DNA of 64,000 nt from Apostichopus japonicus (GCF_037975245.1 NC_092577.1:17126013-17190012); one strand, 5' to 3'. Positions 45,955-58,059 are shown, counted from the stretch's first letter. Numbers and translations are program-made. The notes: generated from the letters alone by a model not told the origin.

Positions 45955-47027
45955 CAGGCGCGGCGGAACGGAAAAATTATTGGGGGGGGGGGGCTAATGT
46001 GTGGAGACTATCTAAGCGGAGCGACACCATCGGTTGGCGCAGAGCGTACAATAAAATTTTAGGTTTTTTTCAAACCCCCAGATGGCCGGAAACGGCACTT
46101 CCCTGAATGTTTTATGCTGCGAATACCTAGCCCTAAAATATGGGTCTCAAGCCTGCAATTTCTCAGATTGCACGAGAAAGTCTGTAAAAACATTGTAATT
46201 TGTATATTCGATGGTGTTTCGATGGAGTACCTATTACTCGTAGTGTACTCGCAAAGACGTTTTTGAGTGTAGTAAGGGCAGTGGCGGATCTAGGGGTATT
46301 GGTCGGGGGGGGGCGCTTTCGACACTATCTAAGCGGAGCGCCACCGCAGGTTGGCGCGGAGCGTACAGAAAATGTTTGAGTAAAGATACTCTATAGATTG
46401 GAGGAAATGACCCATTCCGGGCCTTGCTAATTTACAGATAAAGGGAGAATAAATAGGTTTCATTGCCATTTTGTCGGAAAATTACACCAAGAGAATATGA
46501 CAAATGTCAATAGGTAGATGAGACCGCAATAGAATAGTCAATAATCGCGAATAAGTAAAAAGTAGTGAAAAGCTGAAAAGGGCACCAGCAGTCCCTTTGA
46601 GTCCGTCAGGGGGGGGGGTTGCATCCGCCCCCTGATCGTATGGACGCTCCGCCACTGAGTAAGTGGATGTTGGAGAACTGGCTGAAATGAGGCAAGTCAG
46701 TGTCCTAAGACGAAGTTGTGTTGCGCTTACCGGTATACTCACACTCACTGCTTCCACTTTTCACGGGGCGTGAAGACGCGGTTGGGGTGAAAATGTGGTC
46801 TATAGCCAGGGGACGGGCCGAGGGTCCCCCAGCATTTACTAATATTATTACACCTATATAGTATACGTGTGCATCGGACATATCGACAAGTATGCATTGA
46901 AAAATGGGCAGATGCACGTTTCGGAGCCTTCGTAAATATTGGGGGGGGGGGCTTATCATGCATTTGCCCCCTTAACTTTTGCATTGGGGGCTACAGCCCC
47001 CCAAGCCCCCCGGTTCCGCCGCCACTG
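45955..47027. mobile_element. hAT-like MITE, outer copy (1073 bp), 8-bp TSD
   Basis: Begins CAGGCGCGGCGGAACGG and ends CCGGTTCCGCCGCCACTG. It is flanked by a perfect 8-bp direct repeat GACTAGTC (45947-45954 and 47028-47035). An 8-bp duplication and CAG...CTG ends fit the hAT superfamily. No transposase inside; a second family member is nested at 46279-46657. Confidence 0.85.
46279..46657. mobile_element. hAT-like MITE nested in a related copy
   Basis: 379 bp, starting CAGTGGCGGATCTAGG and ending GCTCCGCCACTG. The flanking octamers AGTAAGGG (46271-46278) and AGTAAGTG (46658-46665) differ at one base. It shares the internal phrase CTATCTAAGCGGAGCG with the outer copy (46008 and 46326), so it is the same family. 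Confidence 0.8.
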
Positions 47028-47109
47028 GACTAGTCTACCACTGCTATTCCTCTCTATTTTTTTCATTTCCAATCATATGATTTAGCGGATGTTCGGAAAC
47101 ACTTTTTGG

Positions 47110-48205
47110 CTCACCTTTGGGGGGGGGGCCGTGGCCCACTTTGGCCCCCCATTGGATCCGCCAGTGGTACTGTCACTGTTATACATTCAAACTTGAATGA
47201 TGAATATTTGTCAACTTTGAGAATATCATATTGATTATTGATATACAGTACTTGGCCATGTGGTGGTCGTGTTGAGATGTGTGACATATCAATCTGATCA
47301 TTACGAACAATTGCAAAGTTTGTAATGTTATATTGATCATCAGGTTCATCCACTTTGTTGGGCAGTTTGCTTTCGTGGAGTGCGGACGTGTTTTCGGCTG
47401 CTCTCCACTTTTCGTTGACCACACACTTTGTGTTTTATACGTTGGCCTTTCAATAGTTTGTAGTGTGTTTAGTGTAGTTTTGGCTTTGTTGCGTGTTTTT
47501 TTGTTCTTCGTAGGTGCGTGGCTTGCCACACCCCTAGCTGTCATGGCGGCTCGCCGTGATATATGTACAACCAATTTATCTACTGTATCACCTTGTGACT
47601 TGTGAATAGTCTTAGCTGCAGCTGGTCTCAATGGGAATTGCCTTCTAATTACTGGAATGTGTTTTCTACATGTATAAAATGTTCGTTTAATTGCAAACAT
47701 TGGTGTCCAATCAGCAGAGATACTCGGTCTATAATATGATCGGTATTGTGCTCTAGTTTGCTCGCCAACCTTTGGTTTGTCAAACTGTACCCACACAATG
47801 CTGGGTATTGGGTTGATTGGTTGTAAGTAGTTTAATTTCTTTACTACACATCCTGAGCCATTGGTAATTCCATCATCTACTGCAATATTGACTACCAGTT
47901 GCACTTGGTTCATAAAAAAGACCACATGTTTTACTGGCATCTTGTGGTACACTTTTCTTTATTTGTTCTTTGACAGTAAGTGGTAAATCACCAACAACAG
48001 CATCTTGAGCTTTAATTAAGGTTTTCTCTGTGGTTGTTGAAGCAAATATTTCCGACTTGTGACCATTGACCAGTGCATTTGTTGGATATAAGTGTGTTAC
48101 AGATGGAGTGTAGGTTGAATCAGTTTTGTCAATACAACATTTTTCAAGTTCTGTGATATCATGATTGCTTTGTTTTCCTTCTCTAAGTCTGTTTTGTTGT
48201 CTCAT
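47110..48205 (-). pseudogene. Second PIF1-type helicase relic (C-terminal part)
   Basis: 48205-47873 reads VTHLYPTNALVNGHKSEIF. After a one-base shift near 47925, the frame gives DDGITNGSGCVV, IVWVQFDKPKVG and FPLRPAAAKTIHKSQGDTVD. These are the C-terminal PIF1/Helitron helicase motifs (NG.GVV block and the KSQG motif). It is a different sequence from the 34-36 kb helicase. A LINE 5' end (47357-47556) interrupts it after KLVVHI; what follows on the far side is not recognisably helicase. Confidence 0.7.
47357..47556 (+). mobile_element. 5' end fragment of the Tx1-like LINE
   Basis: Starts TGCTTTCGTGGAGTGCGGAC and runs about 200 bp to an initiation context ATGGCGGCTCGCCGTGAT, the counterpart of the copy-1 ORF1 start (MASRRD becomes MAARRD). 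The middle of the 5' UTR has diverged. Only the 5' end is present, the reverse of the usual 5' truncation. Confidence 0.7.
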
Positions 48206-48249
48206 TACTCACCCCTTGACAGAAAAAAACACAATGGTGTCGCATAATC

Positions 48250-51200
48250 ATGAGGAGACCGAGCAGCCAGTCAAAATCTCAGCAGAGTGGCTCGTCCATA
48301 GAAGATATTGTCATGATTGGTGGTGCTTCAGCACAGGCACAAAAAGTGGAGGCTGCTGACAGACACAACAGTGAAGCAGAAACAGTGTATGCCGAGGATT
48401 GCTGGTTTATTCAGAGCAGGAATATCAGGCGCATCCGTCGCTTCAATGCCGAGGCAAGTGAAATTGTCGTGATCTTCAAGAAAAAAGCGGTCGAAACGTT
48501 TGTTCAACAACAGAGTACTATTTTAACGGCCTTTTACGACATCATCGATAGTTTCAAGCTGGTGATCTCGTCGGGATGGAATTCGATCATGTTAATTTAC
48601 ACAAGACTATCTTTGTACCGCTCATGCGCAGAGACCAGATTGATGCTGATCGTATCCTGAGTATTTTGGAACGCATTCTACAATCAAACGATGCCTTCAC
48701 ACTGCATGATACACTACGTGTTAACCTAATTCGTGTGAAAGAAACCAAAGGGGGACAACCAGCGCCGCTTACATTATCTGAATGGCGACTAAAAAAGCAG
48801 AGTATTGTTAGGATTCGCAATAACGACATGTGTCTCGCGCGGGCAATCGTTACAGCTATGTCTCACAGTACCAAACAACAAGGAAAGAAAACTGATTGGT
48901 CAAATATTAAGAAGGGTCGATCTAAGCAAACCAAGTTAGCCGAGCAATTGCATCTGCGAGCTGGGATTCCTATCGGGTCTTGCGGTTTAGACACGATACC
49001 ACAGTTTGAAACCGTTTATTCCGACTACCGTATCACGACCGGACAAAAGAATCACATTTTGTACCCTGGTCAAAACGTTCAAGGTAAACCGCTTTTCCTG
49101 TATTATCATCACCAACATTTTGATACGATCGTCAGCGTCGCAGGGTTTCTGAATAGCAAATTCTTTTGCATCAAGTGTTTGAAAACCTATACGCATCGTA
49201 ACAAACATGCGTGTACCAAGCGTTGTTTAGCATGCAAAACAGAGGGTGCCGATTGTCAAACAGATGGTCTTACATGGTATTGTGAGTCGTGTCACAATAC
49301 CTTCAAAAATCAAACATGCTTGAGTAATCATCTCGTTTGTCCAATCGGAAAGCGTGCTTGTCCGGAGAACAGTACCTGCATGTCGTACAAACGTTGCGGG
49401 TCGTGTTTCCGTAGCTACAATCCTCGTGAAACGCGCGAATGTGGTATTGTTCAAAGTGTCAAAAGAGGCAACCGTGTGATCACCTTTGTTACATGCAACC
49501 TTTGTTGAGCGATGGCGCGGATGGCACCAAAGAGGACGACGACCAGAAGAATCTAAAAAGGATGATCTTTTTTTATTTTGAGTCACGCATTGAACCCGAT
49601 GGACAACACGTGCCGAATTTGTGTGTGGCGCAAGTCGTGTGCGAACAATGCTTGACAGAGGAGGATATTGACATCCCATGTGAAGAATGTGGAATTAAAC
49701 GACAGTGGACATTCCATAGTGTAGAGGCATTTTGTCAGTGGGCATGTCAGCAACCCAATGCGCTCTTTATTGCCCACAACCTGAAAGGTTACGATGGGCA
49801 ATTCATTCTTGATCACATGAGTAAGAGTGGTATGGCACCTTCTTAACTCGTAACCATGGGTACAAAATTTGCCTATATGGAATTCACGTTGCTTAGAACG
49901 TCACGCAATGAGAAGAGAGAGACCATCAAATTTAAACATTCTTATAACTTTATACCCATGGCTTTAAGTCGTTTCTCTAAAACATTCGGCTTGGAGGAAA
50001 CAAAAGGATACTTCCCCTACCTCTTCAACACGAGTGTTCACGAAACGTACGAGGGACCTTGGCCAGCAGCTCACTACTATCACCCAGAGGTCATGTCAGC
50101 TGAAAAACAGAAATCGTTCTACGCTTGGTATGATACACAAAAGCACTGCACCTTCAACATGGCTGGCGGAAGAGATGCAGAAATATTGTATCGATGACGT
50201 CAATCTACCGAGAAAGGGTTGTCTCAGGTTTCGTCGTGATTTCCTGGCCATGAACCAAATGGATACCTTTGTCAATGCCATAACGATCGCGCAAGCCTGT
50301 CAACAAGTGTTCCGGCGTAAATTCTTAAAGGAAGACACCATCGCACTCGTGCCGTCTCTTGGTTACCGTCGTATGGACACACACTCCAAGAAAGCCACAC
50401 AATGGTTGGCATGGCAAGGGCACATGGCAGGTGTCCGTAATCAACACGCACGTAACGGAAAACCACTGTGAAATGCTGGCAAGACAACGGTACGGTGTTC
50501 GCAGAGTATAAAGTCGACGGGTTCCAGAACGATACGGTCTATGAATTTCACGGCTGTGTGTGGATGTCATGGATGTCCTCGATGTTATCCGGATAGAACA
50601 AAACAAGTGCCGGGATCATCATTTACGATGGCGGATGCCTTCATCAAGACACCAACCAAGATGAATCATTTGCGCAAACAATTCAAGAATGTCGTCAAAA
50701 TGTGTGAATCTGACTTTGATCGGCTTTTGAAAACCGATACCACCATGAAAGAATTCGTCAACACCCTGACTTTTCGAGAAGCACTTCACCCTCGACGGGC
50801 CTTTTTCGGTGGTAGAACCAATGCGACAGTATTACGTTACGATGCCAAGGAGGGAGAACAGATCAAATATATCGACGTGTGTTCGCTCTATCCGTTCGTC
50901 AATAAGTTTGGCATACTTCCCATCGCGGTTTGATGTACTGCAGAGTGGTACCTCCAAAAAAAACTATATCACCCAGTGCTTCCTTATCGGACCGGAAATA
51001 AGTTACTCTTTCCCCTTTGTCGAAAGTGTTCCGATGAAAAACAACAATCAGTGTGTCAACATGACGACAATGACAGAGCTTTGGAAGGGACTTGGGTGAC
51101 ACTGGAATTGGAAAAAGCGGTGGAGAAGGACTACCGTATTGTAGAGATATTTGAGGTATGGCACTTTGATGAGTTTGCTCAATACAATACTGAAAAGAAG

Positions 51201-51860
51201 GAAGGTGGCCTATTTGCAGATTACATCAATACCTTCCTGAAGATGAAACGAGAAGCCGATGGTTGGCCAACCTCCTGTGACACAGAAGATAAACGGAAAG
51301 AGTATGTCGAGGCTTACGCTGCGAGAGAAGGCGTTCGACTCGAACATGTCGAGAAGAACGAAGGACGTCGGTGTCTGGCAAAGCTGATGCTCAATTCGTT
51401 TTGGGGAAAGTTCGGCCAACGTGATAATTTACCAAGGAAAGAAATTTGCAACGATATTTCCCTTCTGATGAAACTCGTTGGAGATACCTCTAAAGAGGTG
51501 ACCATCAATAGGATCACAGAAGAAATCATCGAATTGACGTGGACGGATAAAGAAACTTTCGTCGAGACGGGTAGCAATAAAAATATTTTTATTGCTGCTT
51601 ATACTACTGCCCAAGCACGCTTAAAATTATACCATTATCTGGAACGCCTGGACGAAAGACTACTTTATTTTGACACCGATTCTGTCATCTATGTGTCTCG
51701 CGAAGGGCTCTACGATCCACCGATCAGATCATTTCTTGGCGCTATGACGGACGAGTTGGCAAAACCGTTTGGCGAAGGGAGTTACATTACAAAGTTTGAT
51801 CATCCATCACTGATTATGATAATGACGAAAGGGATAAGTATAAGGCTTAATAGTATACAA
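48250..51860 (+). pseudogene. Polinton/Maverick-type protein-primed DNA polymerase B (many breaks)
   Basis: Family B polymerase of a Polinton-like (virus-like) transposon. Order: N-terminal region (48250-48660 and 48576-49508, with a Cys/His-rich segment CIKCLKTYTHRNKHAC). Exonuclease motifs follow: FFYFESRIE at 49565 (normally DFE; the first Asp is Tyr here), AHNLKGYDGQFILDHM at 49780, and a YCIDDV block at 50190. Then polymerase motif A DVCSLYP (50875), motif B KLMLNSFWGKFGQR (51385) and motif C YFDTDSVIY (51670). Breaks: shifts near 48600, 49480, 50180, 50470 and 50930 and an in-frame TAA at 49844. The C-terminus is lost after about 51830. No other Polinton genes (integrase, capsid, ATPase) are in the window. 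Confidence 0.85.
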
Positions 51861-52185
51861 CTTAGCAAACACATAACGGTCGATGTAGCGCACATTAGGC
51901 CCCACAACACACGTGCGTTAGGATAGCACGGTGGTGAATGGAGATCTACGGTGACAGGCAAGTTACTTAAGTGACAGCAATTTCGAAATCAAATACACTC
52001 TTCATCACTCTGCAATTAAATCCTAACACACAATCACGAATGAAAGCTTACCCTGAATATAATACGATCTTGTTATGCAAAAGAATGGCTCCGTAAAAAT
52101 GATGGTAAGACCATTCACAAAAAGTAGTTGTAGTAACAAATGATTCTCATACAAAAGTAGTTAAGTAAAATAGATGGCGCTCACC
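51861..52185. other. Intergenic stretch, no recognised feature
   Basis: No gene recognised; the sequence no longer matches polymerase. Confidence 0.4.
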
Positions 52186-52199
52186 TTTTGTGGACTCGA

Positions 52200-52440
52200 A
52201 TTTTTTATGACCCAATTTTTTTCGGACCCATTTTTTTGTGACCCAATTTTTTTCGGACCCCATTCTTTTGTGACCCAATATTTTTCGGACCCAATTTTTT
52301 CGGACCCATATTTTGTTGTGCAAAATTTTTTACCAACATGTTTTTAGACCAAATTTGTTTCTGACCAATGTTTTTTGGGACCCGAATTATTTTGGACCAA
52401 CATGATTTCTGACCAATTTTTTCCTGACCCCTAATTAGGA
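52200..52440. repeat. Degenerate short tandem repeat, GACCCAATTTTTTT type
   Basis: About 12 irregular copies of GACCCAATTTTTTTCG and related T-rich units with GACC cores, period about 17-20 bp. Non-coding. Confidence 0.8.
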
Positions 52441-52596
52441 CCAGGGACGGTCGGGACCTAAAAGTGGACCACCGGGACCTGCGACCCCTAACACCAATTT
52501 TTTTCCGTCAGTCCCCACCCCACGGGCGTCCCTGGGAGGTTCAAAATTCATTTTAAGAGGTTGCTACCGTATGAGTTGTCTACACGTTGCTACGAC

Positions 52597-54015
52597 TAAG
52601 GGTGTCAACCTAACGGATATTTCGCTAACCGGATCGCCGGTCGGTAAAACGTTTAAACGCCGTTTTCCGATCGATGATTTTTCGAAAAAAGTAGCCTAAC
52701 TTAGCAAACTTACCCACCTTTCCTGCTGCTTACTCATTAAAATTCATGTTTATAAAACAAAATACGCACGCACGTGTTGTGCGATGGGTTGTCAAAATCA
52801 AGTTGAAACTGGTTTGAGCAGCCTCCGATTTCAGCGACGTCACGCACCAGGATTGTACCATTAGTCAAAATAAGGGTTAGAGCTGGCCAGCTTGAAGGTG
52901 AAATATATACATGTAAATATACATGTAAATATAAACATATAAGCAAATATCAGAATATAAAATGTTTATGTAGTTTGCAATTTGGCTTGCTTACAAAAAA
53001 GTTAAAACACTATATTAAAACTCATGTCATACTCATTTTGGAGTAAAAACTCATGTCAAGTAAACAACAACAACCTTTATGGTTTTAACAATTTAAGACC
53101 CGACCGGCGAATAACATGACTATCTTCATTACCTTCCTTTTCCCTTTACAAGAACGTTGAGGTTAATAAAATAGTATTGATACGCATCGAAGTGGTCACT
53201 GTTTAGTCATTTTCTTTCTCTTGTGTCACATACAGTACTTTACATTTGATACAAAAGTTACTTCAACAACAGCTTCCCAAAATTTGTATGTGTCGCAATA
53301 GGTTAAGTTTCACCGCGCAGCACTGTACCATTGAAATTTGCATAGTAAATTGACACTCGGCGTCCAGATGGCGGGAAAATGTAACATCATGCTCAATGTG
53401 TTGTGTCGTTCCCATGGTGCGATGAACTTGGGCAAGTTCGAATGTCGATGACCTACTTATGTACTGTGACCAATGTCAGTGGGAATTATGTGTTTACAAA
53501 ATCGGGTTTTTCCACGTGTTATATATATAGAACTTTTACGTAAGCGGAGCGAATTTTGGGGTGGCTCGTTGATTGTGAGGAAGCACTTATCTAAACATCT
53601 ATATTTGTAAAAAATATCGTAAGAATTTTCCGATCTTCTCTTTGAATGTCCCCTCCATATATATCTGTTTCTTCGTCCACACAAATCTCGACATTTACGC
53701 TAATTCTGTTAGGGGAAAATTATCGAAATATCGCGATAATTTTGGAACTATTTATCGTGACGGTAAAAAGCTAATATCGCCCAACCCTACTTGTGTGTGA
53801 CTTTCAGTTTTGTAACTGACTTTCAAATATGCCCCAGCCTACTCGTTTTTATTTTTACTACAGAGCCTGTTTGCATATTTTTAAATAATTGTCATGTTTA
53901 AAGTGTATTTGCAATTTTTTCAAACAATTTCCGTTTATACGGTTTGTGATTTTCTAAACGGATAGTGCATTTGCGGCCGGTTAAACGGTTAATCGTTTCA
54001 ACGGTCACACCCTTA
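52597..54015. mobile_element. Non-autonomous hAT-like element, 1419 bp, perfect 8-bp TSD
   Basis: Left end TAAGGGTGTCAACC, right end (inverted) TAAGGGTGTGACC. Both ends continue into AACCGNTTAACCG-like words. The direct repeat GCTACGAC flanks it (52589-52596 and 54016-54023). 8-bp duplication and GGGTGT ends fit hAT. Only short open frames inside; no transposase motif seen. Confidence 0.88.
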
Positions 54016-54514
54016 GCTACGACTCCCACATAAAAAAAAATCAGCCCTGTCACATACCCTCAGTGGAAAGGAAGGGGTACCAAAAAGAGGTACTTTTTGA
54101 ACTTTTCAAGAAAAAAACACCTATTTTAGGCGCAAATAGAAATCATATAGACAAAGAGCCTTCCCGGTCATATAATAACACGAAATTGGTGTATAACAAA
54201 GACGAGGGTGGGTGTCTCCTACTCCACGTCTAATTTTAATGTCGATGGGTGTTTCAGAGAGGACAACAGAGGGGGGCTGAATAGAGGGGGTTTTCCAAAT
54301 TTTGCACTTACAAAGAACACGTATTTCTATCGGGTCCTATGGGACCACGTATCTCCAAAACAAAAGCAGATGTGGACCTGGGAGTTGCAGATTTGGGCTC
54401 CTGGGCATCGATTAACCCCTGTGACGTCATTTTGACGAAATCATTTGGCCAATTTTGCCAAAAAATGCAATGAGTTTAGGCTACCCCCTTTACGGTTTTT
54501 TTGGGTGACAAAAC

Positions 54515-55190
54515 TTTTTGTCGCAAAGACGGGCAATGTGTATCTTTTCAGGTTGTTCTCGACACGCTGATCAGGAATCTGAAGTTTATTTTGGGAGTGG
54601 GTTGGGGCGTGAGGGGGGTAAAAACCTAGGGAGGGGGCAAGGGCCCAAGTGGGTGTCTCAAAAAACTAACGAAATACACCTGTTCTGGTACTCCTTGGGA
54701 CTCCCCTGGTGGTTGGGGCATCAATGACACCGACAAGGTTGAAAACCCAGGGTCTAGTACTCAACAAGGCTCTGATTCATAATGTGAAGTCCATTTTTGA
54801 ATATCGAGTTTCCCCTGTGTGTGGTGCACCGATTACCCCCTGGGGGTGGGGGAAGGAATGGCCCAAACAAGCCTGAACGACATCCAGTCTTGTACTCCTT
54901 GGGGCTCTGATTAGAAATCTGAGATCTATTTATGCATATCAGGTCTCCCCTGGGTGTGTGGGGCTGATTACTCCGCCGGGGGTGGGGGGAGGGGGAAGGA
55001 AAAGCACCGACAAGGTTGAACCACCCTTATTCTGATAACCTTGAGGCTCTGACTCGGAATCTGAGGTCTATTTTGGCATATGAGGTCCCTCTGGTTGTGT
55101 GGGGCTGATTACCCCCTTGTGGTGGGGAGGGGCAGGAATGGCACCGACAAGGTTGAACCACCACTGGTCTGGTACCCCTATTTGCGATAG
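54515..55190. repeat. Tandem repeat of about 150-165 bp, G-rich
   Basis: About four units containing CACCGACAAGGTTGAA, GGCTCTGATT, AATCTGAGGTCTATTT and GTGTGGGGCTGATTACCCCC. The G-rich GGGGGTGGGGG part varies in length between units. Non-coding. Confidence 0.8.
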
Positions 55191-55468
55191 TGACGCTCCT
55201 AATTTGAAAAATCGGCTGATAGCCCTATATGATAACAACATTACCGCTGAAAAACACATTGTTTTGGTCGGCCTTCAAATCGTATAGACTTAACCCCCTT
55301 CCCGACAGTAAAGGCTACCGTATGAGTTGTCTGCATGTAGCTACGACTCTTGTCTACCACATATGAAAAATTAGACCCCGTCAGATACCCTCAGATGATA
55401 GGAGGGTGGTTCCAAAACAGGTACTATTTGAAACTTTTCAAAACCAAAACATCTATTTCGGGGGAAAT

Positions 55469-56880
55469 TATTTATTATTATTATTATGGTTCCTTATATA
55501 GCGCAAATACTATAACATATATATATTCAAATGCGCTTTACATGATGAAGAATAAAACAATAATAAGTAGAAATAAAAAAACAAACAAATCAAGTTAAAT
55601 TAAGTTAATAAAAATAGTGGAAAAAAGAAAATAATTACAAGATAAACAGTAAAACAAATATATAACAACAAAACAATTTACGAAATAATAATACATAAAA
55701 TGAATTCAGATATTATAAGCATTGCAGTATAAATGAGTCTTAAGTTTGGATTTAAAAAGGGTAAAACTTTCAATTTTTCTTAAAACCTCAGGGAGTGAAT
55801 TCCATAAAACAGGCGAAGCATAGCTGAAAGATCTCTGTCCAAATTTTGCAGTTCTTATGTTAGGAACAGTTAAAAGCAGAGCGGACGAGGAACGCAACGG
55901 TCTAGAGGGAGTGTAAAGAGAAATTAAATCACAAAGGTACTGCGGTGCAATATTGTAAATACATTTAAAAGTGAGTAATAAAATCTTATAAGATATTCTT
56001 TCTCTAACTGGAAGCCAATGCAAGTTATGTAGGACGGGTTTTATATGATCATATCTGGAAGTACCCGTTACAAGTCTGGCAGCAGCATTTTGGATTTTCT
56101 GAAGTTTATCTATGAGATGTGAAGGTAAGTTACAGTATAATGAATTGCAGTAATCTATGTGTGACGTAACAAATGCATGAACAAGTGATTTACATGAGGT
56201 ATCATCCAAGTAACTACGAATATGCCAAAGCTTATGAATACTAAAATTTGCTTTTCTACACACATTTGTAAGTGAAGTGAAAGACTTTTATCAAAAATAA
56301 TACCCAAATTACGAACCTTATCAACTGTATGAATTGTTGCCGCCCCCACTTGAAAAGAAAAATCAGGAAGTTTAGCCAATTGTTGCTTTGAACCTATGAC
56401 AATCAATTCAGTTTTTGTATCATTTAGTTTAAGATTATTCGTTAAAAACCAGTGACGTGCATCAGCCACACAATTTTCCATTGCAGAAATTGCCTCACCT
56501 CTGGCAGTGTCATTGCCAGCATTAAAAGCAAGATAAAATTGATTGTCATCAGCATAACCCTCACAGTAAGGAAGGTGCTTAAGCAAAACATGATACAACT
56601 GGGATAAGTATGTAATAAAAAGTATGGGGCCAGTACAGCTTCCTTGGGGGACACCGTGCTTCAAAAAGAAGTCTTTAGAAAATGTACCATTTACAAGAAC
56701 TTTTTGACGCCTATTACATAAATAACTTTGAAACCACTGAAACACCAGGCCTTTGATATTTATACGATTACCCAGAGTATCGAAAAGAGTATCATAATGA
56801 ACGGTATCAAAGGCTGCAGACAAATCAAGCATAATGAGAAGAGTTACCATTCCAGCGTCCATGTAGAAAGTAGAAATCAT
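55469..56880 (-). mobile_element. CR1/L2-like LINE, 5'-truncated
   Basis: Minus-strand element. The 3' end near 55469-55510 reads GCGCTATATAAGGAACCATA then (ATT)n, the tail type of CR1/L2-group LINEs. It begins inside the RT at about 56880, where the host repeat resumes (AGAAATCATATAG). No endonuclease is present. Confidence 0.85.
55706..56880 (-). pseudogene. CR1/L2-like LINE reverse transcriptase, C-terminal part
   Basis: 56880-56155 carries LDLSAAFDTVHYDTL (first catalytic Asp), WFQSYLCNRRQKVLVNG, KHGVPQGSCTGPILF and GYADDNQFYL (YADD box). A one-base shift near 56240 is followed by 56263-55706 with HIDYCNSLYCNLP, LQKIQNAAARLVTG and LHWLPVRERISYKILLLTFK, the conserved C-terminal region of this LINE group. 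Stop at 55706. RT residues are intact, but the shift and the truncation inactivate it. Confidence 0.85.
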
Positions 56881-57399
56881 ATAGAGGAAAAGCTTTTCCC
56901 GGTCAGATAATTACACGTAATTTGTGAATAGCAGCGGCAGATGACTCTTCTACTCCCCTTAAATTGGAACGTCGATGGGTTTTTCAGAGGGTGGTAAAAA
57001 AAAAAGGGGGGGGGGTTCTACATTTTGCACTTATAAAGAACGCGTATTTCTATCGAGTCTCCAAAACGAAAGCAGATATTGACCTGTTAGTTGCAGATTT
57101 GGGCTCCTGTGAAGTCTTTTTGACGAAATCAATTTTTTGGGCAATTTCGGCCAGCTTACATAGTCATTGTCTGAAATGTAATGTCTGAAATCTTAGTTTT
57201 TTACCTAAAAGTTTGTTTGTTCGACCGATAAACATGTCATAATAATTATGGCTGTATGGGTCATTTGACTTGCCATACACGGGTGACATTAAGTGACAAG
57301 AAATTTAAAGGTGAGAACAAACCGTCGTGTGATGAGAAACGATGTGCGTACAACAAATCAGCACGTGGTAGTTAGTGGCTTGCCAGATTGAGGTCAATG

Positions 57400-57615
57400 T
57401 AGCTTTTTTCGTCATCACCTAACCATTTGTTGTCATGACCTGATAATTTATGGTCACATCATCATTTCTCGTCATCACACGACGGTGCGTTGTCACCTAT
57501 AAATATTTCGTCAAGACGTAACCATTTCTGAACCTTCTCTCACCATTTCTTGTCACCTCATATAACCATTTCCCGTCATCACCTAACCATTTCTTATCAT
57601 CACATAACGTAACCG
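57400..57615. repeat. Degenerate repeat CATTTCTTGTCATCACCTAAC
   Basis: About nine loose copies of ACCATTTCTTGTCATCAC at irregular spacing near 20-25 bp. Non-coding. Confidence 0.65.
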
Positions 57616-57670
57616 TTTTCGCGTTCCATAATGTTCCATCATTTATAGATGGTGATGTCATCAGAGGCCC

Positions 57671-58042
57671 ATGGTTTCTGCAGTTTGCAGTTTCTCCGAG
57701 TACATGGCATTCCTTCAACCAGGATTAAGGGGTGGAACAGTTCTCATAAACGATGGTTACAGGTACCAAAAGAACAGAGTTCGCGGGGACAAGATGTTTT
57801 GGAGATGTTGGCGAACGACGTGTTGGGTAACTCTTCAGACATCACTTTTCAATCCTAGAGATCAAGACCCAGAAATAGCAGTGTTACAAGTAAGTGTTGA
57901 AGCTAAACGGCTAAGCGACGAATGTTCAACCCTATTTACAGCCATTGTCATGAAAACAGAGCCACGTGGTTTGAGAACCAGAAGCACGGCCCCTGTTTTG
58001 TTCGAGGAAATATTTTTAGGGCATTTAGAGAGTCCATTTTAG
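57671..58042 (+). pseudogene. FLYWCH-type zinc-finger fragment
   Basis: The 123-codon frame includes GGTVLINDGYRYQKNRVRG then DKMFWRCWRTTCWV, close to the FLYWCH pattern (Gly-Tyr-x-Tyr ... Trp-x-Cys ... Cys), though the closing His pair is not evident. FLYWCH fingers occur in MULE-type transposases and their domesticated relatives. The remainder (LFNPRDQDPEIAVLQV) shows no catalytic domain. Probably a single-domain relic; a small host exon cannot be excluded. Confidence 0.45.
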
Positions 58043-58059
58043 AGTGTGCTTTTTACGTG

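Larger units (their letters stand above)
52561..57155. repeat. Direct duplication of a non-coding unit, each copy split by a different transposon
   Basis: Unit copy I is 52561-52596 plus 54016-54450; copy II is about 55311-55468 plus 56870-57155. Shared words include GCTACCGTATGAGTTGTCT, TAGAAATCATATAGA, CGTATTTCTATCG and GTTGCAGATTTGGGCTCCTG. The split in copy I is the hAT-like element, the split in copy II is the CR1/L2-like LINE. A 150-bp tandem array lies between them. Confidence 0.8.

Noticed and set aside
45371-47167. Third, larger MITE enclosing the nested pair (ends CACTGGCGGATCC and GGATCCGCCAGTG)
   Set aside because: The flanks show no direct repeat and the end-to-end similarity is short; the ends probably belong to separate copies.
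47333-47605. 90-codon plus-strand hydrophobic frame resembling a membrane protein
   Set aside because: It lies in the T-rich LINE 5' UTR fragment; the hydrophobicity comes from T-rich codons.
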